The position numbers and the translations under genes are program-made. This document shows, in pieces, positions 54,965-63,921 of a stretch of 64,000 nt of DNA (position 1 is its first letter; the number at the start of each line of letters is the position of its first letter). The stretch covers positions 744,001 through 808,000 of the forward strand of contig NZ_OZ245785.1 of assembly GCF_965227785.1 (NCBI RefSeq), in the 5' to 3' direction. The notes below the pieces were generated by a model, which was given only the letters and a program-made list of their open reading frames with translations, did not search any database and had not been told where the DNA came from. Source of the stretch: Gracilimonas sp965227785 (GTDB lineage Bacteria; Bacteroidota; Rhodothermia; Balneolales; Balneolaceae).

Positions 54965-56602
54965 ATGATTAGTACAGAAGAGGTCAATGAGGACTTAAGA
55001 GAGTCCCCGATTAACATAAAGAAGGACAGCAATCGAAAAGCGGCAGGACTGGAAGCCTACACGGGCCCCTGGGACAAAACTCAGGCTGCACATTTGGTAC
55101 GGCGCACGCATCTTGGATTGAAAATTAACAACCTTAATTATGCGCGCAGTTTTGCTAATGCAACAGATGCTACAGAAGCCATTGTTGATAATGCGATCTC
55201 CACTCCCCTGCCTGACGATCCCCAATGGTTCAGTAACAGTAATTCCGGGGATGTTCAAGACGTGTACGATATTCAATTTCGGTGGATGGACGCTATGTAT
55301 TCCGGCGGACTTCGTGAACGGATGAAATTATTCTGGAGCAACCATTTTGCCGTTTCTTATAGTAACATGAATGCCCTGCCCGATAAAGCCAGCGACAGCT
55401 ACGCCAGCCACATGTACAAGTATTGGAAATTGCTGCATGAATACAGCTTCGGCAACTTCAAGGAGTTTGTGACCCGGATGAGTAAGAACTCAGCTATGGT
55501 ATATTACCTCAACAACTACAATAACCGGGAAGGCCAGCCCAACGAAGATTTTGCCCGTGAGTTGATGGAGCTTTTCACCCTTGGCCCAAAAGATAAAGAC
55601 GGAAATGACAACTACTCGGAAAATGATGTTGCCGAAGTAGCCCGGGCAGTAACCGGCTGGCGCGTGAATGATGCAACTTTAAGCGGATATTTTGATGAAA
55701 GCCGATTCGACAGTTCCAGTAAAACCATTTTCGGCGTAGCCAGTAATTTCGACCTGGATACGGTTATCGATCTGATTTTCACCCAGAAGGAGCAGGAAGT
55801 CGCCTATTTCATTTCCAAGAAGCTGTACGTGTTTTTTGTATCCGCTCAACCTAACGAAACGGTCATTTCTGACCTTGCTGATTACTGTATCAATCAGAAT
55901 TTCGATATCGGTGAAGTGCTGAAAAAGCTGTTGAGCAGTGCCCATTTTTACGAGGAGCGTTTTTATGGCTGCCGGATAAAGAGTCCGACCGAGATTTTCA
56001 TGAGTTACCTGAGAGAACTCGAAATCACCCCAACGGCACAGCTAAAGGATTACATCCGTTTGCGTATGCAGGGGCTGAATGAAGAGCTTCTTCGGCCCGA
56101 AACCGTATTTGGCTGGGCCGGTTATAATCCTCCCTATTCTGATGGAACCCCGGGACATTATTCCTGGCTGAACACCAACCTGATGCCCTCCCGCTGGGAT
56201 AACCTGACTGATATCATTTACGGATACGACAACGCCGGAAACCGATTCAATCCCATCCGGCTGGCTGAGAAAATATCAGATCCGTCAAATCCATTTACCC
56301 TGGCGGAAGATTTGGCTGAGCATTTGTTGGCCCCACCGCTTGATACCGTTGGCGTTCGAAAAATCGATGAAGATTTTGCTGGCAACCCGGCCCTTCACCC
56401 CAGCTCCAACGTAGCGGGCTTTGACTCGTTTCCCGAATACAAAATAAACCTGACAAAAATATTATTGGGCACCATTCCCTGGTATGAATTCACTGCAAAT
56501 AGTGATCAGAATGGAAACCTGTATTACGAAGAGACCTTTGCTGAAGCCATCAGGCAATACATTTCTTATTTACAGCAACTACCGGCCTACCAGCTCATTT
56601 AA
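54965..56602 (+). CDS. DUF1800 domain-containing protein
   Basis: 545 residues. The DUF1800 signature is plain: AHLVRRTHLGLKINNL near the N-terminus, ERMKLFWSNHFAVSY, and NEDFARELMELFTLGPKDK followed by YSENDVAEVARAVTGW. No signal peptide or membrane segment is seen, although DUF1800 proteins are often exported. It lies 22 bp before the DUF1501 gene. DUF1800/DUF1501 pairs are widespread and functionally undefined. Promoter probably in the 284 bp after ssb. Confidence 0.9.
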   Translation: MISTEEVNEDLRESPINIKKDSNRKAAGLEAYTGPWDKTQAAHLVRRTHLGLKINNLNYARSFANATDATEAIVDNAISTPLPDDPQWFSNSNSGDVQDVYDIQFRWMDAMYSGGLRERMKLFWSNHFAVSYSNMNALPDKASDSYASHMYKYWKLLHEYSFGNFKEFVTRMSKNSAMVYYLNNYNNREGQPNEDFARELMELFTLGPKDKDGNDNYSENDVAEVARAVTGWRVNDATLSGYFDESRFDSSSKTIFGVASNFDLDTVIDLIFTQKEQEVAYFISKKLYVFFVSAQPNETVISDLADYCINQNFDIGEVLKKLLSSAHFYEERFYGCRIKSPTEIFMSYLRELEITPTAQLKDYIRLRMQGLNEELLRPETVFGWAGYNPPYSDGTPGHYSWLNTNLMPSRWDNLTDIIYGYDNAGNRFNPIRLAEKISDPSNPFTLAEDLAEHLLAPPLDTVGVRKIDEDFAGNPALHPSSNVAGFDSFPEYKINLTKILLGTIPWYEFTANSDQNGNLYYEETFAEAIRQYISYLQQLPAYQLI

Positions 56603-56624
56603 TTTCAAATAATCGTCAAGAAGC

Positions 56625-58274
56625 ATGTGTAAGAACGATCATCATAATCCCAAGTTATCCCACGACCGTAAAGGTGCCAGCCTTGAAGACAAGGAAGCCC
56701 ACAAACACGATCATGAGAGTTGGAGCCGGCGTAGTTTCCTGAGCACTCTTGGTTTCGGGGCTATTGGCTCGTCCATGATTTTGGGTGGAATGCCGGTGAG
56801 TACCTTTGCCCGATCCAAGTTTTTTAATCGTCTTTCCCGGGCTGATAATGATCGCGTACTGGTGTTAATCCAACTAAGTGGGGGTAATGACGGACTAAAT
56901 ACCATCATCCCGGTCGAAAATGATATTTACTACCAGAAACGCCCTACTATAGGAATCCGAAAGCAGGATTCTATTTTACTGAGTGATGACATCGGGATGC
57001 ACCCGGCCATGAGTAACCTTCAGCCGTTCTGGGGTGAGGGAAACATGGCTGTAATCAACAATGTGGGATATTCCAATACCAACCGTTCTCACGCCCGTGC
57101 TACTGACATCTGGACGACAGGAAGCGGCGGAAATGAAGTGGAAAATACCGGCTGGGCCGGACGGTTTTTAGTTGAAGACAATCCTGACTTCATCATGAAT
57201 CCACCAGAGTTTCCGCTGGGTGTACGTATTGGCGGTTCTGCTACTCTATTCCAAAGTGAATTCGGAAATCTGGGTGTAACTTTTGGCGGAGCCAGCCAGT
57301 TTACCCAATTCCTGGAGCAAGGCGGTTTCTATGATGAGAATAATGTACCGGCTAATGACTTCGGAGATTCTCTCTCTTTTGCCAGAAAGATTGCCAACTC
57401 CTCCTTCAAGTATCTCGAATCTATTCAGGAAGCTGCTGACAATGCCTCGAATATGGGCCAATATCCGAATTCATCCCTTGCCCAAAGTCTGGCAGTAGTT
57501 GCCCGGTTAATACGCGGTGGCTTGAATACCAAGCTGTTCCTGGTTTCCAAAGGTGGTTTTGATACCCATAATAATCAAGGCGGTACTGAAAGCGGGCATG
57601 CTAATCTACTGGCTGATATTGCTGACTCTGTAAACGCGTTTTATGCGGATCTCGGAAGTGATAACCTGCAAAACAAAGCACTGACGATGACCTTCTCTGA
57701 ATTCGGACGAACACTGGATGAGAATTCATCAAACGGAACCGATCATGGTTCATCAGCCCCGGTCATGGTTTTTGGTCCCGTTAATGGCGGCCTGTACGGT
57801 AACCATGCCGACCTAACCAACCTGGATAATTCCGGCGACCCGGTGTTCAGCACCGATTACCGCTCCGTATACACTTCCATCCTGGACGACTGGTTTGGCC
57901 TGGCTGATGAAGAAACTGATTCCGTAATTGACGGCTCTTTCAACAAGCTGGATTTCGTGGACTCTACCGCCACGGTTCCGACCGGGATCAACAAAGGAGC
58001 TAACGGACCAACTTCTTTTAAGCTGGAACAGAACTACCCGAATCCATTTAATCCAACAACAACCATTTCGTTCTCGCTGGCAAATACGGCCGATGTAAAA
58101 CTTCGTGTTTATACCATTAAGGGAAGCCTGATTCGTACGATAATAAACGAAAGAAAATCAGCCGGAGAGTATAGCATTACATTCGATGCTGCCAACCTGC
58201 CCAGCGGTACCTACCTGTATAAACTTGAAACACCGTCCGGTACTCAAACCAAAAAAATGACCCTGATCAAATGA
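56625..58274 (+). CDS. DUF1501 domain protein with Tat signal and T9SS sorting domain
   Basis: 549 residues. An N-terminal His/Asp/Lys-rich leader of about 30 residues precedes a twin-arginine motif SRRSFLS (Arg35-Arg36) and hydrophobic stretch. The DUF1501 domain (about 70-430) shows VLIQLSGGNDGLNTIIPV, NRSHARATDIW, GGFDTHNNQGG, and MTFSEFGRTLDENSSNGTDHG. A T9SS sorting domain follows (about 465-549: NYPNPFNPTTTISF, terminal MTLIK). So it is probably folded in the cytoplasm, crosses by Tat, then passes through SprA. DUF1501 is related to sulfatase/alkaline-phosphatase folds; activity is unknown. The stop overlaps the next start by four bases. Confidence 0.92.
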   Translation: MCKNDHHNPKLSHDRKGASLEDKEAHKHDHESWSRRSFLSTLGFGAIGSSMILGGMPVSTFARSKFFNRLSRADNDRVLVLIQLSGGNDGLNTIIPVENDIYYQKRPTIGIRKQDSILLSDDIGMHPAMSNLQPFWGEGNMAVINNVGYSNTNRSHARATDIWTTGSGGNEVENTGWAGRFLVEDNPDFIMNPPEFPLGVRIGGSATLFQSEFGNLGVTFGGASQFTQFLEQGGFYDENNVPANDFGDSLSFARKIANSSFKYLESIQEAADNASNMGQYPNSSLAQSLAVVARLIRGGLNTKLFLVSKGGFDTHNNQGGTESGHANLLADIADSVNAFYADLGSDNLQNKALTMTFSEFGRTLDENSSNGTDHGSSAPVMVFGPVNGGLYGNHADLTNLDNSGDPVFSTDYRSVYTSILDDWFGLADEETDSVIDGSFNKLDFVDSTATVPTGINKGANGPTSFKLEQNYPNPFNPTTTISFSLANTADVKLRVYTIKGSLIRTIINERKSAGEYSITFDAANLPSGTYLYKLETPSGTQTKKMTLIK

Positions 58275-59335
58275 CTTATTCAGCAAAACAACAATTGAAG
58301 CCCAAAATACTTTCGCTGCTGCTTATCGCCTTGTTTGGCATTGTATTGATGACCGGTTGTGACCTGGCGAATTCGGTGGTGGGGAATGATGACAAAAATG
58401 ACAATCAGAAAACCATTCACCCGGTTCTACTCAATGGAGAATGGGGATTTATCTCAAATTCCGGAAACATCGTTATGGAACCCCGGTTCGATTTTGCCCG
58501 GGATATGTCTGATGGGCTCGCTGCTATACGCGAAGGCACCCAGTGGGGATATGTACAGTCCGACCCTGCCAAACTGGTTATTGAAGCTCAATTCACCAGC
58601 GCCGGTGATTTCGAAGATGGCCTCGCTCCCGTTCAGCTGCCGGGTCAGTTGTATGGTTTTATCGATGAAACAGGAAATTTTGTAATTGAAGCACAGTACG
58701 ATTTTGCTCAGCCCATTTCTGAAGGTAAAGCTGCTGTTCGCATTGACGGACTTTGGGGATATATCAATTCCGATGGAAGTGTATTGGTTGAACCCAAATA
58801 CAGCGACGCCCGTCCATTTTCTAACGGGCTTGCCGCTGTCGAAACCTTCAATGGCTGGATTTATATCGATGAAGAAGGCAATGAGAGCATCAATCCCACC
58901 TTTCAGATTTCCACAGCCGGAGAGTTCGTGGACGGCCTGGCCCCTATTGAAACAGCGGAAGGCTGGGGATTCATCAACAAATCCGGCAGTCCCGAAATCA
59001 CCCCAAAATTTGAAGAAGCCGGCCGATTTTCTCAGGGCTTGGCCTGGTTCAGAGACGGAGATTATATCGGCTTCATCAATAAAGACGAAGAAATTGTGAT
59101 TGAGCCTCAGTTCGCTGAAGTGAAACCTTTCGCAGAGAATATGTCGGCCATACGCCTGAATAACGACTGGTTTTACCTGAATAAAAGCAGCAAGCTGATT
59201 TCGATCACCGAAGGATTTGAGCAGGCCGCGAGCTTTACCAATGGCATTGCACGCGTCCAAATCGGCAACGACGACAATATCCGGTATGGATATATCAATA
59301 AGAAAGGCGAATACATTTGGTACCCAACCCGATAA
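58271..59335 (+). CDS. WG-repeat lipoprotein (first of pair)
   Basis: 354 residues. Lipobox LMTGC with Cys30. The rest is about seven WG repeats of some 40 residues, each with a GxWGFI/GYI strand, a G-N/S-G turn, then PKF or AQF and a DGLA stretch (GEWGFISNSGN, GLWGYINSDGS, EGWGFINKSGS). WG repeats form a beta-rich fold and occur in surface and binding proteins; function is unknown. The ATGA overlap with the DUF1501 gene shows translational coupling. Confidence 0.88.
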   Translation: MTYSAKQQLKPKILSLLLIALFGIVLMTGCDLANSVVGNDDKNDNQKTIHPVLLNGEWGFISNSGNIVMEPRFDFARDMSDGLAAIREGTQWGYVQSDPAKLVIEAQFTSAGDFEDGLAPVQLPGQLYGFIDETGNFVIEAQYDFAQPISEGKAAVRIDGLWGYINSDGSVLVEPKYSDARPFSNGLAAVETFNGWIYIDEEGNESINPTFQISTAGEFVDGLAPIETAEGWGFINKSGSPEITPKFEEAGRFSQGLAWFRDGDYIGFINKDEEIVIEPQFAEVKPFAENMSAIRLNNDWFYLNKSSKLISITEGFEQAASFTNGIARVQIGNDDNIRYGYINKKGEYIWYPTR

Positions 59336-59347
59336 ACCAAAAAGATC

Positions 59348-60391
59348 ATGAAACGTTTATTACTACTGCTTACTGTTGCACTTACTTTTTCATCCTGTGA
59401 TCTCGTGAACTCCATAACCGGCAATGAGGATGATGATGCCGTGAAATTATATCCTGTTTTGGTTGACGGTGACTGGGGATATATCAATCAGCAGGGCGAA
59501 ATTATTCTGGAACCTGATTTTCAATATGCGGCAGACTTCCATGAAGGTCTTGCCGTTGTGCGGGAATCCTGGGGATGGAAATACATTAATGCCAAGGGTG
59601 AAATTAAGATTGAAGGAAATTTCAACAACATTCGCCAATTCTCAGGTGGCAAAGCAGCCGTTCAGTTCGATGGCCGTTGGGGATATATAAACACTTCCGG
59701 GAATTTTGTAATCAACCCGAAATTCAGAAATGCATCCCGCTTCTCAGATGGCAGAGCCTTTGTGAGAAGTATTGATTACTCAGATTACTACTACATCAAT
59801 GAAAATGGTGAGCGTATTGAATCAGTTGACCTCCCCGATGACATGGACTATGTCGAAGAAAATGAATTTCGTAACGGTCGTGCTATGGTCAGAGAAGATG
59901 ATTTGTATGGATACATTGATAAATCGGGCAATACCATTGTGGACTTTAAGTATGCGGAAGCACGACCGTTTTCCAATCAGCTGGCTGCGGTCAGAATCAG
60001 CGATCGCTGGGGTTTCATTGGCAATGATGGGGAAGTATCCATCTCCCCTCAGTTTATAAGCGTGGGCGATTTCGGTAACGGACTTGCCCCCGCCCGCTCA
60101 AGCTCTAACTCTTTCGGATATATTAACAAATCCGGGGAGTTCGTGATTGAAGAACAATTTGATCAGGCCGGTACCTTTTCCGAAGAACGCGCTCCGGTTA
60201 TGATCAACAACAAATGGACCTTTATTGACAAATCCGGAAACCGTATTACCTCTCCCAAGTTTGATGAGGTGGCGCCTTTTTACAACGGCTTAGCCAGGGT
60301 TACCATTTATGTACCTGTGGATAACGAAATAGAAGAAAACTACGGCTACATCAATAAATCAGGGGATTATGTCTGGTTTCCAACCCGTTAA
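59348..60391 (+). CDS. WG-repeat lipoprotein (second of pair)
   Basis: 347 residues. Lipobox FSSC with Cys17. WG repeats as in the preceding gene (GDWGYINQQGE, GRWGYINTSGN, DLYGYIDKSGN, DRWGFIGNDGE), ending in the same WxPTR terminus. The two are clearly paralogues, 12 bp apart, and are the last genes of the DUF1800-DUF1501-WG-WG module. Confidence 0.88.
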   Translation: MKRLLLLLTVALTFSSCDLVNSITGNEDDDAVKLYPVLVDGDWGYINQQGEIILEPDFQYAADFHEGLAVVRESWGWKYINAKGEIKIEGNFNNIRQFSGGKAAVQFDGRWGYINTSGNFVINPKFRNASRFSDGRAFVRSIDYSDYYYINENGERIESVDLPDDMDYVEENEFRNGRAMVREDDLYGYIDKSGNTIVDFKYAEARPFSNQLAAVRISDRWGFIGNDGEVSISPQFISVGDFGNGLAPARSSSNSFGYINKSGEFVIEEQFDQAGTFSEERAPVMINNKWTFIDKSGNRITSPKFDEVAPFYNGLARVTIYVPVDNEIEENYGYINKSGDYVWFPTR

Positions 60392-60452
60392 TTTCACAGT
60401 TCTTTTGTAACAAAAGGGGCTTTTTAATCTCCTGTATTAAAAAGAAAAAGCC

Positions 60453-60578
60453 ATGATTTCAGAACAAATATTATCCGACTACTCTGAACAGGAAAGTGAT
60501 TATTCAGAAAAAGTGATGAGAGTTAAGATTGCTCTTTTATTTATATCTGTTGTTGCTCTGATGTACTTCTCTTTCTGA
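60453..60578 (+). CDS. possible 41-residue membrane peptide
   Basis: A short frame with a charged N-terminal half (MISEQILSDYSEQESDY) and a hydrophobic C-terminal helix (about residues 25-41). A purine-rich AAAGAAAAAG precedes the ATG. It has no recognised family and could be chance; a small membrane peptide of unknown function. Confidence 0.4.
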   Translation: MISEQILSDYSEQESDYSEKVMRVKIALLFISVVALMYFSF

Positions 60579-60652
60579 TTTTCTGACATTCTGCTGCCTT
60601 TATGGAATTAGCCTTTCCTTCCCGGTGTTAAACTCACCAAAAAAGGAAAAGC

Positions 60653-61129
60653 ATGAAGATTCCATTTTGGGCAAAAGTAATATTCGGCATTTTGGTCTGC
60701 AATGCGGTAGGTCTGGCTGCCAGCACGGTAACCTTACCGGCAATTTCTACCTGGTATGCTGATTTAAATAAACCATTCTTTAATCCTCCCAATTGGTTAT
60801 TCGGCCCGGTTTGGACTATTCTTTATACCCTGATTGGAGTAGCAGCGGCAGGCATCTGGGAAAAAGGTACTTCAAAACCTGAAATAAATTCAGCGCTTAT
60901 ACTGTTCGGAGCACAGCTGTTGCTCAATGGAGTATGGTCTTTTCTTTTTTTCGGACTCCAATCTCCCCTTATTGCTTTCATCGAGATAATCCTATTACTT
61001 GTATTCATTACTCTGACCTTTAAAAAATTCAGAGAAATAGAAAGGTGGACCGGATGGCTTTTAGTACCTTACATCTTATGGGTTTCTTTTGCTGCTATCC
61101 TCAATCTTTCCATTGTTTTGCTTAATTAA
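60653..61129 (+). CDS. tspO: TspO/MBR family tryptophan-rich protein
   Basis: 158 residues, five predicted helices. Family motifs: LNKPFFNPPNWLFGPVWTILYTLIGVAA, LFGAQLLLNGVWSFLFFGLQSPL, and the WxxxLVPYILWVSFAAILNLSI end. TspO proteins bind porphyrins and cholesterol-like ligands and modulate stress or photosensory responses. Followed 15 bp later by a DUF427 gene, so possibly one transcript. Confidence 0.93.
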   Translation: MKIPFWAKVIFGILVCNAVGLAASTVTLPAISTWYADLNKPFFNPPNWLFGPVWTILYTLIGVAAAGIWEKGTSKPEINSALILFGAQLLLNGVWSFLFFGLQSPLIAFIEIILLLVFITLTFKKFREIERWTGWLLVPYILWVSFAAILNLSIVLLN

Positions 61130-61144
61130 CATTTTATAGAACCA

Positions 61145-61699
61145 ATGACAGACCTACCAAGCTGGGCTAAATCGGGGCAATCGCAACGGGAGTATTACGG
61201 GCAAAAACGACCATCATTTGCCCATAAACCAAAAGAAGGACAAGAATCGGTATGGGATTACCCGCGCCCTCCTAAAATTGATCCCGACTCTCGGGAAGTG
61301 CTGGTTATTTTTGCTGATAAAATCATTGCCCGAAGCACCCATGCCATTCGTATACTGGAAACCGCAAGTCCACCCACCTTTTACATCCCTCCTTCTGACC
61401 TGAACTCCAAATACATCGTAAAAGCGAAGGGAGAATCAAAGTGCGAATGGAAAGGAGAAGCTATTTACTGGGATATTGTAGTGGATGGCGAGAAGGCGAT
61501 TCGGGCGGCTTGGTCTTATCCCAAACCATTTAGCGACTTCAGCAAAATCAAAAGTCACCTGGCATTTTACCCTTCCAAAGTTCATTGCTATGTAGATGGA
61601 GAAGGGGTGAAACCGCAACCCGGCGGATTCTATGGTGGATGGATCACCCGGGAGATTGTAGGACCGGTTAAAGGAGAATCGGAAGAGACCTATTTGTAA
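61145..61699 (+). CDS. DUF427 domain-containing protein
   Basis: 184 residues, soluble. DUF427 core at about 50-175: VLVIFADKIIARSTHAIRILETASPPTFYIP, then SKCEWKGEAIYWDIVVDG, AAWSYPKPF and HCYVDGEGV. The family is small and of unknown biochemical role. A polar N-terminal extension with tryptophans (SWAKSGQ, VWDYPRPP) precedes the domain. 15 bp after tspO. Confidence 0.9.
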   Translation: MTDLPSWAKSGQSQREYYGQKRPSFAHKPKEGQESVWDYPRPPKIDPDSREVLVIFADKIIARSTHAIRILETASPPTFYIPPSDLNSKYIVKAKGESKCEWKGEAIYWDIVVDGEKAIRAAWSYPKPFSDFSKIKSHLAFYPSKVHCYVDGEGVKPQPGGFYGGWITREIVGPVKGESEETYL

Positions 61700-61773
61700 A
61701 GTATCATCAAATGTTTTTAGAACTGCGCGGAAGCAATTATTTTCCGCCATCCCAATAACCAATTACAGCTATA

Positions 61774-63813
61774 ATGATGAAACGAACCGCCACCCTCGTA
61801 CTGCTTCTTTTCTCTTTTCTGAATTTACCCGTTACTGCTCAGGTTGATGAGTCCTATTTTGACTATATGGACTTATTTGACCTCCAAATGGTCAGCAACC
61901 CTGAAATTTCACCCGATGGAAAAACCATCATTTACGAACGCCATCAGTTTGATGTGATGACCGACCGGCGGTTTGTCAATCTTTGGAGTATATCGTTCTC
62001 AGGAGAAAACCATATCCCACTCACTTCCGGGACCGGTTCTTATGGTAATGTAACCTGGTCGCCAAGCGGTGACCGAATTGCCTATACTTCCTCCGAAGAA
62101 GGCTCAAACCAAATTTTTGTACGATGGATGGATACCGGTGCCACGGCTTCCATCACTAATCTGACTGAAAGCCCCGGAAATTTGAGCTGGTCGCCCGATG
62201 GCAACATGATTCTTTTTTCTAAATTTGTGCCGGGCACTTCTTCTGTGGTGAAAACTGATATGCCTGCTCCACCTTCCGGAGCAAAGTGGGAACAGTCGGC
62301 ACAAGTTATAGACAAAGCGGTTTACCGACGAGATGGTGGTGGTTATGTAGCTGATGGCTTTGACCATCTATTTGTGATTTCTGCTGATGGAGGGGCTCCG
62401 CGCCAGTTAACTTCCGGAGATTATGATCACGGTTCCGGATCCTGGACACCTGATGGAAATATCATCTTTACCGCAGATCGTTCGGGAAATGCAGATTTGG
62501 ATCCCAACAATGAGCAAATCTACGAAATGAATATTGAAACAGGAGCCATGACAAAGATTACGGACAAGCGAGGTCCACATAGCAATCCCAGAGTTTCTCC
62601 CGATGGAAAGCTCATTGCCTATACCGGCTATGAGGATAAATTCGTGGGGTACCAGCTTACTGATTTATACGTGATGAATCGTAACGGCTCAAGCCTGAGA
62701 AAAATCTCGCAGAAAGTAGCCAATGATATTTCTTCTATTACATGGGGGGATGACAGCAAATCTTTGTTTTTCAGGTACAACGAAGAGGGTATTGCAAAAA
62801 TTGGCAACATAAAATTAAATGGAGATTACAGTGGTGTAGCAGCTGATCTTTCCAGCTCAACCATTGGTCGGCCATACAGCGGGGGCTCTTATTCTGTTGC
62901 TACAAACGGCCGTATTGCCTTTACCTCCGGAACGGCAACTCAGCCCGCTGAACTCAGTGTTGGTCACTTTCCAACTCGTATGCAAAACCGCACCCTCACT
63001 AATTTGAATGGACAATTTCTGAAATCGAAAACCTTAGGACAAGTTGAAGAATTTTGGGTGAATTCCTCTGTAGATGATTTCAGAGTACAGGGCTGGATCC
63101 TAACTCCTCCTGACTTTGATTCAAACGATCAATACCCAATAATTCTCGAAATTCACGGCGGACCTCATACTGCATATGGACCTCAATTTTCTCCTGAGTT
63201 ACAGTTAATGGCCAGTCGTGGATATGTGGTTGTGTACACCAATCCCCGTGGGAGTACCAGTTATGGCGAAGAGTTTGCGGCCTACATCAATCACAATTAC
63301 CCCAGCGAAGATCACAACGACTTGATGGATGCAGTAGATTATGTGATCGATCAGGGCTATATCGATGAAGACAACCTTTTCATTACCGGGGGCAGTGGTG
63401 GTGGTGTATTAAGCTCGTGGGCAATCGGTAAAACCGACAGATTTAAAGCGGCTGTGGTTGCCAAGCCGGTTATTAACTGGTACAGCTTTGTTTTAACAGC
63501 AGACGGCTCTCCCTTCTTCAGTAAATATTGGTTTACCGAAAAACCATGGGAAGATCCTGAACAATACCTCGAGCGATCACCTATTTCGTTAGTGGGTAAT
63601 GTAACCACTCCTACCATGCTGCTTACCGGCGAACAGGACTATCGTACTCCGATGAGTGAAACCGAGCAATACTACGCCGCCCTCAAATTACAGGGAGTGG
63701 ATGCTGCCATGGTTCGGATTCAAGGCTCAGGACATGGAATAGCATCCAAACCAAGTAACCTGTTCCGTAAGGTAGCTTACATTGTGGGCTGGTTTGATAA
63801 GTACAGAGAATAG
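61774..63813 (+). CDS. S9 family peptidase (prolyl-oligopeptidase-like)
   Basis: 679 residues with a signal peptide (ending VTAQ). An N-terminal seven-bladed propeller (about 30-400) with PD40 repeats (WSPSGDRIAYTS, LSWSPDGNMILFS, RVSPDGKLIAYTG) gates a C-terminal hydrolase. The triad is Ser541 (GGSGGG), Asp622 (EQDYRTP) and His654 (SGHG). It probably degrades short peptides in the periplasm or outside; DPP4- or acylaminoacyl-type specificity is not decided. The first two codons are both ATG. Confidence 0.93.
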   Translation: MMKRTATLVLLLFSFLNLPVTAQVDESYFDYMDLFDLQMVSNPEISPDGKTIIYERHQFDVMTDRRFVNLWSISFSGENHIPLTSGTGSYGNVTWSPSGDRIAYTSSEEGSNQIFVRWMDTGATASITNLTESPGNLSWSPDGNMILFSKFVPGTSSVVKTDMPAPPSGAKWEQSAQVIDKAVYRRDGGGYVADGFDHLFVISADGGAPRQLTSGDYDHGSGSWTPDGNIIFTADRSGNADLDPNNEQIYEMNIETGAMTKITDKRGPHSNPRVSPDGKLIAYTGYEDKFVGYQLTDLYVMNRNGSSLRKISQKVANDISSITWGDDSKSLFFRYNEEGIAKIGNIKLNGDYSGVAADLSSSTIGRPYSGGSYSVATNGRIAFTSGTATQPAELSVGHFPTRMQNRTLTNLNGQFLKSKTLGQVEEFWVNSSVDDFRVQGWILTPPDFDSNDQYPIILEIHGGPHTAYGPQFSPELQLMASRGYVVVYTNPRGSTSYGEEFAAYINHNYPSEDHNDLMDAVDYVIDQGYIDEDNLFITGGSGGGVLSSWAIGKTDRFKAAVVAKPVINWYSFVLTADGSPFFSKYWFTEKPWEDPEQYLERSPISLVGNVTTPTMLLTGEQDYRTPMSETEQYYAALKLQGVDAAMVRIQGSGHGIASKPSNLFRKVAYIVGWFDKYRE

Positions 63814-63826
63814 CTATTGGCTGTCG

Positions 63827-63878
63827 GCACTCAGCTTCCAGTTTTAGGTTAAAAAACTGAAAGCTGAAGGCTGAGTGC
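63827..63878. terminator. bidirectional terminator/hairpin
   Basis: GCACTCAGC (63827-63835) pairs with GCTGAGTGC (63870-63878), with further inner pairing of CAGTTTT and AAAACTG. It lies between the S9 peptidase gene and a minus-strand frame and could serve both. Confidence 0.55.
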
Positions 63879-63921
63879 TTCAAGCCCCACTACCCATTAT
63901 TTCATCATTAACCCACATTAG

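Noticed and set aside
58454..59260. 268-codon minus-strand frame across the first WG-repeat gene
   Set aside because: It mirrors the WG repeats on the other strand; the + frame has a lipobox, coupled start and family repeats.
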